NCBI RefSeq assembly: GCF_037042905.1
Contig: NC_087257.1
Location: forward strand, 10,409,501 to 10,473,500
Direction: 5' to 3'
DNA length: 64,000 bases
Origin: Lytechinus pictus
Taxonomy: Eukaryota > Echinodermata > Echinoidea > Temnopleuroida > Toxopneustidae
Part shown: positions 11,221 to 22,109 of the stretch, one piece after another
How positions within the stretch are numbered: the stretch's first letter is position 1
Layout: each line of letters starts with the position of its first letter
Notes under the pieces: generated by a model
Told to the model about the DNA's origin: nothing
Seen by the model: only the letters and a program-made list of their open reading frames with translations
Database searches by the model: none
Program-made: the position numbers and the translations under genes

Positions 11221-14200
11221 GTGAGTATGTCAGTATGGAGTTAACTTCCACATGTACATCTATACAGTACATCAGAGAAAAAGTTTCTACGGTGGCTCGG
11301 GTGATCGTGCCCTCTTGATGCTCAGAAGAGCCCCTGAAAATCCCCATTCTCTTAAATGTGAAAGCTTTATTCAGCGTTGCAGCTTGAGGTAGTCAGTGGT
11401 GAAAAGTAGCACCCAAAGATAGAAAAAAAATTCTCTTCATCTACAGGGGTGCATTTGCCCATGATAGATTATCAGAATCAAATTTTATTCTTTTTTTCAA
11501 GGATATGCATTAGCTAGTTCTTTAGCTAGCTACATGTACATGTAGGTCCAATTAAATGAATGAGTGATTCTGTGAGAGGACTCCTTTTTCTTGACTGTAC
11601 CGAAATATTATTGTTTGTATGAAATACAAGCCAACTTGACCTATAAGAGAAATCCACGGGTGCTTATCGATTATTTTATTGGAAAAGAATTAGAAAATGC
11701 GTAATTTGTGCAACGGTGAACAATATTTGTAAGGATCTTCATTCTTTAGATATAAAAACAAATGAAGTTGATTTCACACATGTGGCGTTCATTGTTTGAT
11801 GAAGTAAAGTGCAAATAAGATAACTTTGAAATGAAAAATTACACCTGTTTTTCTTGATTCAGAGGACAAAAGGTCCCAGCAAAGCGGCCAGCTCAATCTG
11901 TGAAGCCAGAAGTAGAGAGAGTCTCCTCAAGCCCAAGCCCTCCACCAAAGAAGAAAAAGAAGAAGAAAAAGGTGAGACACGTCATTCCTTGTATCCGCCT
12001 CCCCCATCCCCCTCCATGTTACTTCAAGCTTAATTTGCAAATACGATGAAGATTTAAAAGGTTCAACGTCCTATTTCATTCATTTCCAACAGAAAACAAA
12101 GCCATTACAAGACCCTAAGTTTCAAAACAGGTGAAATAAGTTGACATATTAATATTCTATTCTAATTTTTGTTCTTCATTTATTTTTCTGTGAGCAGATA
12201 TCCATTGAAGTAAGCTATAGATACATGAAGCTTTATCAATGGGGGTTCCGCTAAATAGCTGCGGTGTATGATGTGAGAAACCTAGTAACCTTGATTTTGA
12301 TAGTGTGCTGAGCCTTGCAACCACTGTGATTCTAATAATCATTAGATTTTCATGAAACTGAGCCCAAAATGACAGAAACCTATAAAGTTAAAGTACTGAC
12401 TTAGTGGGTGTTTCAAAGGGGACACAACATTTGCTCCTGCGACAGTTGCTCCTGGCTTAATTTTTTCTAAGATGTAGGATTAGGGTCTAGGGTAGGGTCT
12501 GGTGTTAAACCCAGGGTCGAAGTTGGTCATTTCATTAGTGTGTGGAATTTAGAGCAGAGCAATTATCGCCAGAGCATATGTCATGGGACGGTCTCATAAA
12601 GCTGGTTTTAAGATACAAATGACTTTCCGCACAACTGACCAGTGACGCTTCCTTGTGCTAATAATATTAAAGAACATATGCCAGTTGTTCTTAAAGTCAC
12701 TCTTATCTTACAAACAGCTTTACATCCACCTGGTGGGGTTTTTATAAAGCTGTTTGTAAGTTAAGGGCGACTTTAAGAACAACTGGTGATCCTTTCTTGT
12801 GGTACATGTAAATGGTATACATCAAAATGTTCATTGGTGATGGTTTAGCGTGTAAGAAATGGTCACCAGTCGTGCTTAAAGTCGCTCATGAACAGCTTTA
12901 TGAAACACTAACCGGGTGGGTGTTTCATAAAACTGTTCGTAAGTGAAGAACGACTGGTTAAACATTCTTACGCGCTGAATAATCACCAATGAGCATTTAA
13001 TGGTGAATATCATTTACCACAAGAAAGGATCACCAGTCGTTCTTAAAGTCGCCTGTAACTTAAGGAACAGCTTTATGAAACGGCTCCCATGGCGTAGGAG
13101 ACAAGCATGCACTAATGATTATAACATCAGTGTTACTATCTTGATTTATTTCAATGTAGAAGGAGCCAGAGCCTGGTAGTTTAGATGATCTTCTACTTCA
13201 AAAACTCAAAGGAAAGAAAGGGTAAGTATCTCTTCTTTTGTCGAACAACAAAACGTTGATCTCCTTATATTTGTTTAAATATAGCTCTTTTTTTGTATAA
13301 TATCACCTTTATTTGATATAAAAACACGGAAAGTACAATGAAAAGAAGTTTAGGTTACTTGGTGTTTTTTTTTTTTTTTTGTGTTTTCTTTGTGACAAAG
13401 TACAGGACTAATGATTGCAGATAAACAATATGATAAGAAAACAAAACAATTTTCCCCCATTAAAGTGTCAACAAATATAGGTTTAGTTTTTAAAAAGGGG
13501 AACATATTGGTACCAATAGCATTTTCATTTATTTGACATACACTAATGAATAGATGGGGCCTTGTACTGTAGATTAAATGCTTTGGGCATTAGTTCTGTT
13601 CTTGGAATGGAACGCTGGACTTTCATGCATGAAATCAGGCACTTTAGACAGCTTTGCCAAGGTACCTAAGGGGAGTGGGGTGATGTGTTTGGCCAAGGTA
13701 CATTACTTAAGTGGGGGTGATGTGTTTGGCCAAGGTACTTAAGTGGGGGTGATGTGTTTGGCCAAGGTACTTAAGTGGGGGTGGGGTGATGGTGAAAGAA
13801 ATATCACAGAGAAAGACAGACATCTGCGGAGTATTCATTAGAGGGCTTATTGGGTGTTATATTCAAGAGTTCTCACAGTGCTACGGATAACAAAACGCGA
13901 CAGGGAAACCATCCAGTGGATTTTGGACCAGACTACAATACATGTAACAAGACGTTATCAAAGCAATTAAAACAATGAAATGGAGATGGGCTGGCCACCT
14001 TGCAAGGTCACATGACAATAGATGGACCAAACACATTGATCACAGAATGGAGACCATGGCTAGGATCACAAAATCGGGGTAGACAAAAATTCAGATGGAG
14101 TGACAAGCTCACAAAGTTCATTGGCACAAAGTGGATTGCATCAGCACAAGACAAGCACCTTTGGCACCAACGTGAGGAGGCCTTCACCTTGAAGTGGGCA

Positions 14201-17200
14201 GAACATGGCTGATGATGATGATGATTCGACAGTTGGCATTGGAACTTGCTTCTTAGCCAATCAAAGTCAAGAAAAGTTGTCAGGTTGTCAGATCTGATGA
14301 CTTGTCAGACAAAACTGTTGATGAAATGATCTCTTGGATTCCACTCTTCCTGCATTGTGGCCCAGTGGACTAGTCTCCTGGCTTTGAAACAGAGGGTCGT
14401 GGGTTCGAATCCCAGTCATGGCATAATTTCTTTCAGCAAGAAATTTTGTTCCATGACATTTGCTCCGATGACAACTGTTCCGTTGGAAAAACTGCATATT
14501 AAGCCAATCATAAAATCTTACCTCCAAAACCAAATAAACCCTAATCCTTATCTTTACATATTCTGAACCAAAAGCTCTTACAATCCTAACTCTAACCCTA
14601 TATGCTCTCTGAGATACATGTATTAAGACTGGAGCAAATGTTGTGTCACCAGAAATTAATCCACAAAGACGTGCTGTACTGAACCCAGTTGAAGGGAAGA
14701 AGTAATTCCTCAAAAGCCGTGAGCACCGGAATTGTAGACTTGCTTAGCGGGGAAATATCGGAGCGCCTTGAACACCAAACAAGGTGGATTGTGCACACCG
14801 TACAAATACTCTATATTATCACATTAGTAATACATGTATATTATACTAATAATAATATAATATAGGGTATTTGTATTGCGCACATATCCACCTTGTTAGG
14901 TGCTCAAGGCGCTCCTATATTACCTGGCTAAGCAAGGCGTTCATAGCGCACACAGCTTTTCAAGGAATTACTTCCTACCGGTACCCATTTACCTCACATG
15001 GGTTGAGTGCAGCACATTGTGGATTAGTTTCTTGCCAAAAGAAATTATGCCATGGCTGGGATTCGAACCCACGACCCTCTGTTTCAAAGTCTGAAGACTA
15101 ATCCACTGGGCCTCAACGCTCCACTTATTGATAATTTGAATAAAGCAAATTGGCTTAGCTCTGTTGATTGATCAAGTGCATTGTTTTTCACCATGTTCTC
15201 ATCTTCAACCTTCTCCTTCACTATCTTCTTTATCTAGGTTAGAAACATTGAAAGAGCTCAAGAAGGAGAAAAAGACCGGAAGGGATGCGGGAAAGTTGAA
15301 GAAGAAGAAGAAAAGGAAACACAGACATCGTGATGAGAGTGATTCTGATTCTACACAAGACACTTCAAGGTTAGTTTATTTTTGGCTTTTCGCTCAGTAG
15401 CGTATGAGCCATTCAGCGATACACAGGTAATGAGGATTCGTGTCCACAGCGCTTAGTGGCATTAGTTAACATTGATTTGACTTTTAACAATCTCAGCTGC
15501 AAGGTCCTATTTGCCACCTCTGTCTGTGATATGCTCTAAAAAGGACACCCTGAAAAAAAAATTGCATTTGGAAATCATTACGTAGTGCTTCAAAAAAGTT
15601 AGGAATGTAGTGACCGGAACACCGTCTTGAAATCGTTTTCATGAACCTGCCCAGCTGAGAAATCAAATGATTCCACATATATGTTGAAAAAGTCTGCACA
15701 ATTTATGTCTTCTTCCTTCTGGGTGTTTTGAACTCCATACATGTATGAACAATACGATATACAATACATATCAAAGTTCAGGATCTATTTACAACCTTTG
15801 TAATGTTAACAAATATGACAAATTGGAATCAGAGAAAATAGTGGACATATGTGTGACTAGGGGCCCATTGCAGAAAGAGTTGCAATCAATCGCAACTCCA
15901 AAAATAATGCACAACTTGATTTTCAACCAATCGACAGCGCGCATTTGGGACTTGCAATTGATTTTTTTGACTTGCGTTTAAACGCCACTCTTTCTGCAAC
16001 GGACCCCTGCTACCCCCAAAACGAGCAATAAGCCACTAGGGAAGGTTCACTGTAAAAACTAAAACAATAATTTGGTCTTCAAAAAGTCAAAATTATGAAA
16101 TGAGTTCATCTGAAGGGGTAACTCTCCTTCGTACGATCGGAATTTGAAGTTGTAAGAGTTAAATAAAACACGAGACATGTGATTTTTTTGTTACACTCTT
16201 TTTTTCTGGACAGCTTGGAAGTTCATAAAGATTAGAAAGTGTGTACATCTTGTGCTTGAGTGAACCTCAAACTCAAGCAAATCTATTGTCAATTCTAACA
16301 ATTTATATATCATGTTAAAGCATAGAATGGTCTGTATCAAGCAGGCATGGTATCAAGCTCAATTAAAATCTCAAAACTCATCTTGGGCAACTTGTTGGTT
16401 TTGGTGTGGCAAGTCATAAATTTAAATAAAAGAACATATTTAATTTCACAGTCATGGGACATCAAAATAAGAAGATTATGAAAGGTTGTTAAAAGTTATC
16501 AAAAGCTAGCTGAATTAATAATATTGACATAAAATGATAGGCAGAGGCTTCATCTATTATAAATAGGCCTATCTTTGCTGTCATGTTTAAATATATTATA
16601 AAGCAATATCTCTGATGCCGTGAGACTATAGCAAATACACCCTTTCTTCTTGCTTCACACATTTTTCTCTCATCAGCAAATATCTTGTGGCAGTTTTTTG
16701 GCAAGAGAGTATAGGCAATGGGTTCTTTGCACACACTGTTGGTAGTCTTGCCGCATCAGACACATCTCTACTGTTAAGCGTCACATCACAGATAATGATA
16801 ATTATAATAATAATACGACGTTGCTTGTATAGTGCATATCACTGCCCATGGGCGTCTGTATCAGAGATGCCAACCGTTACGGATTCGCCGTATTTGTTCC
16901 GATTTTATTCCTCCAATTACGGTGTTACGGCAACAATAAAAAGGTTACGGAAAAAACAACTACAATACATGTGTATTGTGTATTGCTTTGCTGTGCATGT
17001 GTATATATGCGTGTATTGTGTATTGTGCATGTATATGCGTGTATTGTGTATACTTGTATCGTGCATGCAGCGTGTGTGTGGCCAACGGTAAACCAACGGG
17101 AGTTTCTCTACTGAGATTTCTATTGCAAGCGCCTCCGCGCGCTGCTGCTGAATACACAGCGAAGTGCGGAGTGCAAGCCGCGGTTCATGCATGCACAATG

Positions 17201-19211
17201 TCAATGGCGATTGGGTGGTTGAGCGTATAAACGATGCTACTTCGCGGGATGTTCCTGAGAAACTCCCATTTGTTCCTGACAAATATGGTAAATATTCCTG
17301 ACAACCATCCCTTTAGGTTGGCATCTCTGCTGTATGCGCTTAATAGGAGAATAGACAAAGAAAGACAGCGGATTAAAGCTATCATGTAGACTGTCTCAAT
17401 CATAAAACCGCTTAAACAAATAAGATATAGCTGCAACCTCTGTCTAGATTATAGCCTAATCAAAGATCTCCGTAGAGCTAGACTATTGTCACAACACATG
17501 TGTTATAGTTTTCTTATTTACTGATCTTCAATTATTTTTTCTTGCTTTCAGCTCTGAATCAGAGTCCAGTGATGGTAGAACAAAATACAGCAAGTCGTCA
17601 AGAAATAGCAAGAGGAAATCGTCGGACAAGTCATCAACGAGAAAACGTCATAGTTCAGAGAGCGATGATGAAGGCGATTACAGAGGAAGGAAGTCAGAAG
17701 CAAGAAATGACAAAAGAAAATTGTCAACGAGAAAACGCCAAATATCGGATAGTGATGATGAAAATGATTACAGAAGAAAGAAAGCAGGATCTAAAAATGA
17801 CAAGAGAAAATCGTCCATCAAATCATCGACGAGAAAACGTGAGATATCGGACAGTGATGATGAGAATGATTACAGAGGAAAGAAACCAGGATCTAGAAAT
17901 GACAAGAGAAAATCATCCGACAAATCATCGACGAGAAAACGTGAGATATTGGACAGTGATGATGAAAGTGATTACAGAGGAAAGAAAGCAGGATCTAAAA
18001 ATGACAAGAGAAAATCATCCGACAAATCATCGACGAGAAAACGTGAGATATCGGACAGTGATGATGAAAGTGATTACAGAGGAAAGAAAGCAGGATCTAA
18101 AAATGACAAAAGAAAATCATCCAACAAATCATCGACGAGAAAACGTGAGATATCGGACAGTGATGATGAAAGTGATTACAGAGGAAAGAAAGTGAAGGAA
18201 AGTAATAGAAGGAACAAAGAGCAGACAGGAAGAAGGTCAGAAGGCAGGAGAGAAGTAAGGAGAGACCGTATGAAAGATTCTTCCAACAGTGAAAGTGAAG
18301 ATGAAAGTTTTAGGAAAAAGAAGAAAAGAGATAGAATTACAAGTGATCAGAAGGATCAAACGTTAGGAAACAGAAGTAGACAAGGCAGAGGGATGTCCAG
18401 TAGTGATAGTGATGACAGTCATGAGAAGAAGAATATCGAAAGGAGACCAGGCAATAGGGAGAAGGTGCATGATAAGAAACAGAGGAGCCGATCTTCTGAC
18501 AGCGATGAAGATGATGGAAGAAGAAGGAGAGACGATAGGTCAACCCATCGGACAGACAGAGATGAAATCAGACTGGGAAGAAATGATAAGAAGATTTCGC
18601 AAAGGAGAAATGATGATAGGCAAAACATGCATGATAAGACGGGCCGATCTTCTGACATTGACAAAGATGATGAAAGAAAAAGTAGGAAAGACGATAGGTC
18701 AACACATCGGACGGACAGAGATGACAGCAGACCGGGAAGAAATAATAGAAAAATAGACAGGACAGAAATAGAAGGGAGAGAAGATTATCCCAAACAAAAT
18801 AGGAAGGATGACAGCAGGTATAGAAGGGGAGATGAATATGAAGAAGATAAAAAGAAAGTCAAAGGTAATAGCCCTTTACGTGTCGAAGACGAGCGAAAGG
18901 TGTCTACCAGAGAAAATCATGATGGAAGAAATGGAGATAAGGCTGAAAGTTATAGGAAAGATAGAAGAAACAGTGATTATGATTCAGGAAGAACGGGCCG
19001 GTCTGCAGAGAGAAAAGATGATGTGAGAAAGGAAAAGGGGAGGGAAGATACAAGGGATAAGAACGACGGAAGGGGTGGATCTGGAAGAAAAGATGACCAC
19101 GGAAAGGGTAGATCAAGAAATTTAGAACTGCACAATCCTTACGATAAACCTACCGATCTGGAGGAAAGAGGGAAGAAAATGCTCGGTGAATTTTTCAAGC
19201 AGATAGTATGA
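11085..19211 (+). CDS. MMTAG2: MMTAG2 (C1orf35)-like nuclear protein, five exons, first exon missing
   Basis: Five exons join in frame with canonical GT-AG sites: 11085-11220, 11863-11971, 13160-13221, 15238-15369 and 17552-19211. The first encodes [19 protein letters not shown] followed by an [13 protein letters not shown] helix. This closely matches the N-terminal domain of multiple myeloma tumor-associated protein 2 (MMtag/kinase-phosphorylation family), as I recall that family. The rest is lysine-rich, then a serine/aspartate/arginine-rich tail of about 550 residues ending in a conserved-looking [13 protein letters not shown] segment. The human protein is about 260 residues, so this one is much longer because of the repeat-rich last exon. 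The family is nuclear or nucleolar and poorly characterised. The coding start is absent: the acceptor phase requires one more base from an upstream exon, expected to encode an MxG/R-rich start ending in a YLG-type motif. Introns carry SINEs and MITEs. Confidence 0.85.
11863..11971 (+). CDS. MMTAG2: MMTAG2-like, lysine-rich exon
   Basis: 109 nt with acceptor ttgattcag and donor aaag|gtgaga. It completes the leucine codon, then encodes [11 protein letters not shown] and a proline/serine stretch followed by eight lysines, a likely nuclear localisation signal. The phase fits the flanking exons. Confidence 0.85.
12420..12582. mobile_element. MITE with acatttgctcc ends, degenerate copy
   Basis: Begins gacacaacatttgctcctg and ends with gccagagcatatgtcatggg. 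It contains ttaaacccagggtcgaagttggtcatt-like sequence shared with the copy at 32.72-33.18 kb (opposite orientation), and is related to 14446-14650. It is diverged, with no clear target duplication. It lies in the intron between the second and third recognised exons. Confidence 0.6.
12583..13087. mobile_element. Three tandem palindromic MITEs of the tttcataaagctgt family
   Basis: Three foldback units of about 150-175 bp lie end to end: 12583-12735 (diverged), about 12733-12905 and about 12914-13087. Each starts with a cataaagctgtttgtaagtt-type arm and ends with the complement. Each also contains internal words such as ctggtgatcctttcttgtgg. Single copies occur at 23371-23545 and 26526-26695. 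All lie in one intron of the MMTAG2-like gene. Confidence 0.8.
13160..13221 (+). CDS. MMTAG2: MMTAG2-like, short exon
   Basis: 62 nt encoding [20 protein letters not shown], between acceptor caatgtag and donor aaagg|gtaagt. It continues the lysine run of the previous exon in frame and ends with two bases of a glycine codon, completed by the next exon. Confidence 0.8.
13655..13795 (+). repeat. Short tandem repeat, about 37 bp unit
   Basis: Three to four copies of ggccaaggtacttaagtggg followed by ggtgatgtgttt. The first copy has a small insertion and the last a short extension. Intronic. Confidence 0.85.
13935..14215 (+). pseudogene. C-terminal fragment of a non-LTR retrotransposon ORF2
   Basis: Encodes, across a frameshift, [17 protein letters not shown] and then [20 protein letters not shown] with a closing [17 protein letters not shown] and stop. 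The pattern W-A-G-H...DNRW...EW.P..G..NRGR...RW is typical of the end of LINE-encoded proteins of several non-LTR clades. 5' truncated. A (gat)n run follows the stop, as often seen at LINE 3' ends. Intronic. Confidence 0.75.
14352..14820 (+). mobile_element. tRNA-derived SINE, interrupted by a MITE
   Basis: Head ttgtggcccagtggactagt (A box) and gtcgtgggttcgaatcccag (B box). The body is split by a 205-bp insertion at 14446-14650 and resumes at aatccacaaagacgtgctgt. It continues through the part gagcgccttgaacaccaaac shared with the neighbouring inverted copy. Intronic. Confidence 0.85.
14446..14650. mobile_element. MITE inserted in a SINE, 7-bp target duplication
   Basis: The insert is flanked by agaaatt at 14439-14445 and 14651-14657; removing it restores the SINE consensus. 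It begins with ttccatgacatttgctccg and ends with ggagcaaatgttgtgtcacc, an imperfect inverted repeat. The same ends occur at 12.4 and 32.7-33.2 kb. Internal sequence carries ccctaatcc/aacccta words, not true telomere repeats. Confidence 0.75.
14830..15120 (-). mobile_element. tRNA-derived SINE, minus strand, tail-to-tail with the 14.4-kb copy
   Basis: Read on the minus strand: A box gcccagtggattagtcttc, B box gtcgtgggttcgaatcccag, the body with gtgctgcactcaaccca and ggtaccggtagg, then gaacgccttgcttagccagg and an AT-rich tail. Together with 14352-14820 it forms a roughly 760-bp inverted repeat centred near 14830. Intronic. Confidence 0.88.
15238..15369 (+). CDS. MMTAG2: MMTAG2-like, [14 protein letters not shown] exon
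   Basis: 132 nt between acceptor ttatctag and donor caag|gttagt. Encodes [18 protein letters not shown], then a dense basic [13 protein letters not shown] patch and an acidic serine run [10 protein letters not shown]. Vertebrate family members have a similar lysine/histidine-rich patch in their C-terminal half. Confidence 0.85.
15860..16008. mobile_element. Palindromic MITE with gggcccattgcagaaagagt ends
   Basis: Left end gggcccattgcagaaagagt and right end actctttctgcaacggaccc are inverted repeats. The inside has catttgggacttgcaattga. About 149 bp. A possible relative is at 27.44-27.57 kb (cgagtcccaaatacacataa, attgattggat). Intronic. Confidence 0.75.
16009..16861. other. Intronic sequence without recognised features
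   Basis: AT-rich intron of the MMTAG2-like gene. An ataataataat run precedes the DNA element at 16862. No exon seen. Confidence 0.5.
16862..17329. mobile_element. DNA transposon with cagagatgccaacc ends, 6-bp target duplication
   Basis: Terminal inverted repeats cagagatgccaacc and ggttggcatctctg, flanked by ctgtat at 16856-16861 and 17330-17335. 468 bp. It contains gtgtattg microsatellite repeats at 16970-17060 and no transposase. The ends and duplication length match the element at 29741-30089, so they form one family. A 6-bp duplication with CAG ends suits the hAT6-type group. Confidence 0.8.
17552..19211 (+). CDS. MMTAG2: MMTAG2-like, large last exon with RS/SD repeats
   Basis: Acceptor ttgctttcag; 1,660 nt open to the stop TGA at 19209-19211 (552 residues after the split serine). 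The first third consists of a repeat with core [19 protein letters not shown], six copies, four of them spaced exactly 102 bp. The rest is rich in KKKRDR, SSDSDD and [11 protein letters not shown]-type motifs, expected to be disordered and heavily phosphorylated. The final ~25 residues ([20 protein letters not shown]) are non-repetitive and may be the functional C-terminus. No obvious AATAAA lies just downstream. An alternative 217-codon frame over the repeats is a by-product of the low-complexity sequence. Confidence 0.88.
17637..18185 (+). repeat. In-frame coding minisatellite, 102-bp unit
   Basis: The word acgagaaaacgt or a close variant recurs near 17637, 17727, 17829, 17931, 18033 and 18135. 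The last four intervals are exactly 102 bp (34 codons) and the first is 90 bp. Units are nearly identical at the 3' side and more diverged at the 5' side. It encodes the SD/RK repeat of the MMTAG2-like last exon. Confidence 0.95.
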
Positions 19212-20333
19212 TTTGTCAAACTGAAGGCAAAATTCTAGTTCACAAGTCATTAGGTAATGACGGTAATGGTATACATGTATGTACAAGTAATCAGAGATCA
19301 GCCAAGTAAAATCAGTATTTCTATGGTACTGTAGTTACCGTAATGACACAAGCGTAGTTGAGCAGTGTTATTATCAGCCCGTTTTCATTTTGTGGTTACC
19401 TCGAAATCACTCTAAATTACGGTAAACCTGACCCTCGAAACACGGGGCCCTAGAAAGCAAATACATATATCTGCCAACGTAATGACTTGTGTGCTGCAGA
19501 TGTGTAGTTATTGTTATTTTCATGAAATTTTCACCAAGAATGGTTATATGCTACCAATGGCGCAATGAGCTAAAAAGATTTGAGAGGCCAGACATGGAGT
19601 ATGAGGCAAATTTTTAAGTTGCTGTCTGTGAGCAAGCAAAAAAAAAAAAAGGGGGGAAAAATATGTGACATTTAGAAAATGATGTAATATTACCTTTTTT
19701 CAGTTTCCTGTTTTTTTTTTTTTTTTTTTCAAAGGGGTACTCGAGGATAATAATGATGATTTGAACAGACAAAGTAAAATCAGCAGAAAAAATCCTGAAA
19801 AAAAAAATTCATCGAAATCGGAAAAAGAATAACAAAGTTATTGAATAGACTGGGCTATTTCGACACCTACATGTAGGAAGATGGGGGCTGATCTCGGCCG
19901 TCAATTGTGCGATCGCGACGAAAATTGGCACACGCATTACCCATGGCATAATCTACAAGATAAACTTCCGTGAAAAATCTCACTGCTTTATTCTGACCCT
20001 AAACAAGACGAAATTAATGTATTTTTATCAGTTAAAGGAAAAATAATGAAACATTTATGAATTTTGGCTAAAAACACTATTTGCATTTGATTTGTACACG
20101 AATTCACATTTTTGAGCAATTTTGGGTCTGCAGCTGCATGCACTTACAAAATGTTGCATAATTTCAGAACCGTGTACCTGAGGATCACAATTTTGGTCTC
20201 AAAGTTGCGAGAGACTTGAAAGTAAAAGGTCAACGAGCGACGATGTCAAAACATTTTGCGCGGTAGATTTATTGTGAAAAATTTCAAGGGGGCTGAATCA
20301 GCCCCCCCCCCCCCCAGTCTTCTATAGGGTTAA
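19212..20333. other. 3' flank of the MMTAG2-like gene
   Basis: Presumed 3' untranslated and intergenic sequence. Contains poly-A and poly-T tracts near 19638 and 19712, a truncated piece of the TTAA element family at 19735-19860 (ggggtactcgagg, gatttgaacag), and a poly-C run of 15 bases at 20302-20315. Confidence 0.5.
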
Positions 20334-20904
20334 AGGGTTCTCCAGGCAGAAAATATGATTTGAACAGATAAAGAAAATCCAGACAAACAAAACACTGAAA
20401 ATTTGAAATCGGACAAGGAATAACTAAGCTATGGCATTTAAAAGATTTGTAAGTATTCCGGTGGAACAATTCTAGGCATGTCTTCATGAATATTCAATGA
20501 GCAAACTGATGATATCATATCTCCACATTTTTGGGGTATTTTTACTATATGAAATAAGGTTTATTCAAAATGAAATGACAACTGATTTAGTGCATGAGGT
20601 ATTCATTGCTGCAATTTATTTCATTATGAGGGAGACATATTCACACATGTATGAAAAAAGGAAACAGATATGACTACATGTAATAACATAAAAAAAGGAA
20701 AGTGGGGATGTAACATCATCTGCCAATCTAATGAATATATATGACAACATGCCTATAACTGTTTTCACAAAATAGTGCTAAATTATAAAATTCAATAACT
20801 TTAATTTGGTATTTGTTATCAGATTTGATGAAATTTTCAGCAGTTTGCTCTAAGAATTTTACTCTATTTATTTAGATATAAATATTTTCATCCCGGAGTA
20901 CCCC
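20334..20904. mobile_element. MITE with TTAA target duplication (piggyBac/Kolobok-like)
   Basis: Starts agggttctccagg and ends with cccggagtacccc (an inverted repeat with a few mismatches), flanked by ttaa on both sides (20330-20333 and 20905-20908). 571 bp, no transposase. TTAA duplications are typical of piggyBac and Kolobok elements. Confidence 0.75.
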
Positions 20905-20929
20905 TTAAAAGCTCTGAATTATTCCAGTG

Positions 20930-21385
20930 AAACAGCTCTATGCTTATCTTAATGAATATGCAACGAGCGAGCTGATGATGTTATACCCCATGTATTCTTT
21001 TGTATTTTATTATATGAAATTATATTTACTCAAAGTTTGTCCAAGTATGAAAAATTTAGATTGACAGCTGATTTACTATTTGAGATAATTATTGCTGCAA
21101 CTTATTTTGTTACAAGGGATATATATCATAAGCAGATGTATGAAAATATGAAACTATAATATAATTTCAATTTCATGTAATAATATAAGAAAAAGGAAAG
21201 TGTGGACATGACCTCATCAGTCCATCTATTCCATATTCATGATAGCATGCATATTACTGTTTTCAAAAATACATCTTTAGAATTCAATAAGTTTGTAATT
21301 TCTTATTAGAATTTGTTGAATTCAATTTTTCAGCATTTTGCTCTGTGAATTTAATTATTTTCAGCCCAGAGTACCTCTTTGAGAC
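20930..21385. mobile_element. Truncated second copy of the TTAA MITE
   Basis: Resembles the inside and right end of the preceding element: cttaatgaatatgcaacgag, gctgatgatgttatacccc, tttcagcattttgctctg, and an end cagcccagagtacctcttt. The left end is missing, so the two copies lie in the same direction, the second 5' truncated. Confidence 0.65.
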
Positions 21386-21801
21386 TTGTCAAGTAGGTAA
21401 ATTTGTCTATTGCCAACCCGTCCACTCATCACATGATCTACATTCATTTAGTCTAACAAACATTTGGTCCAATAATCACTACGTCTAATCACCAGATCAT
21501 CTCATAACCAGTTGGTCTAATACCCATTTTCTTTTCACTAATTTTTTTTTCCAAATAAAACTCAGTCCAATTAGACCAAATTGTATCTGGAATAAATTGA
21601 TGTTAGACCGACCGGATATTAGTTGAATTGTTGAGAGGACGCATTGGCAATTAGACCATGTAGACAGTGGAGGAACTGATGGTAGACCAAATGATAGTAG
21701 ATGAGTTGGAAATTGGATGAATTGGCATTAGACCAATTGAAAATAAACCATGAAGCATACCCCAAAGGGAGCAGATCAAGTAAGTAAACACTTGACTGAA
21801 T

Positions 21802-22109
21802 GGCCTGTATTCTGAAGTCAGGTTTAACTTAGACCATGGACTAACTCTGTGCTAAAATTATGGAAAGGCAAAAGTGTCAAAATTTGTATTACATTGTATG
21901 TTTTTTATGCTTTGCTCTTTCCTGGTTCTTTGATTGTGAAGACAATTATCTATTCATAATTCCTAGACAATTGAGAATGATTTGATAGTCAAATGAGCTG
22001 AAATATTATATCTCTATTGTTAGTGATTTGTGTCACAATTGGCTTTCCATACTTAAACCACAACTTTAAACCCGAGTTTAGATTAAACCCGAGTTCAGAA
22101 TACGGGCCA
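21802..22109. mobile_element. MITE with ggcccgtattctgaagtc ends
   Basis: Left end ggcctgtattctgaagtcag, right end gagttcagaatacgggcc, with inner caggtttaacttagaccatg and the complement-like aaacccgagtttagattaaa. About 308 bp. Sister copies lie at 28207-28522, 33213-33525 (reverse) and 49211-49528 (reverse). Confidence 0.8.

Noticed and set aside
12093-12130. Possible 38-nt mini-exon of the MMTAG2-like gene between ttccaacag and gtgaaata
   Set aside because: Its length would break the reading frame into the 13160 exon, while skipping it keeps a continuous frame.
14525-14605. Telomere-like repeats (aaccctaatcc, taaccctatatg)
   Set aside because: Only isolated words in the interior of a MITE family; also in its other copies, not a tandem telomeric array.
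16960-17114. Frames of 65-134 codons around 16.7-17.3 kb
   Set aside because: Driven by the gtgtattg microsatellite within a DNA transposon; no domain.
17542-18195. 217-codon frame overlapping the MMTAG2-like last exon in another frame
   Set aside because: Open only because of the 102-bp repeat; the frame in use continues from the upstream exons and runs to a natural end.
11085-19211. Conserved first coding exon of MMTAG2 upstream of 11085
   Set aside because: Searched 2.4-11.0 kb for a start followed by an FxWEDVK-like motif and a YLG end with a phase-1 donor; no candidate was convincing.
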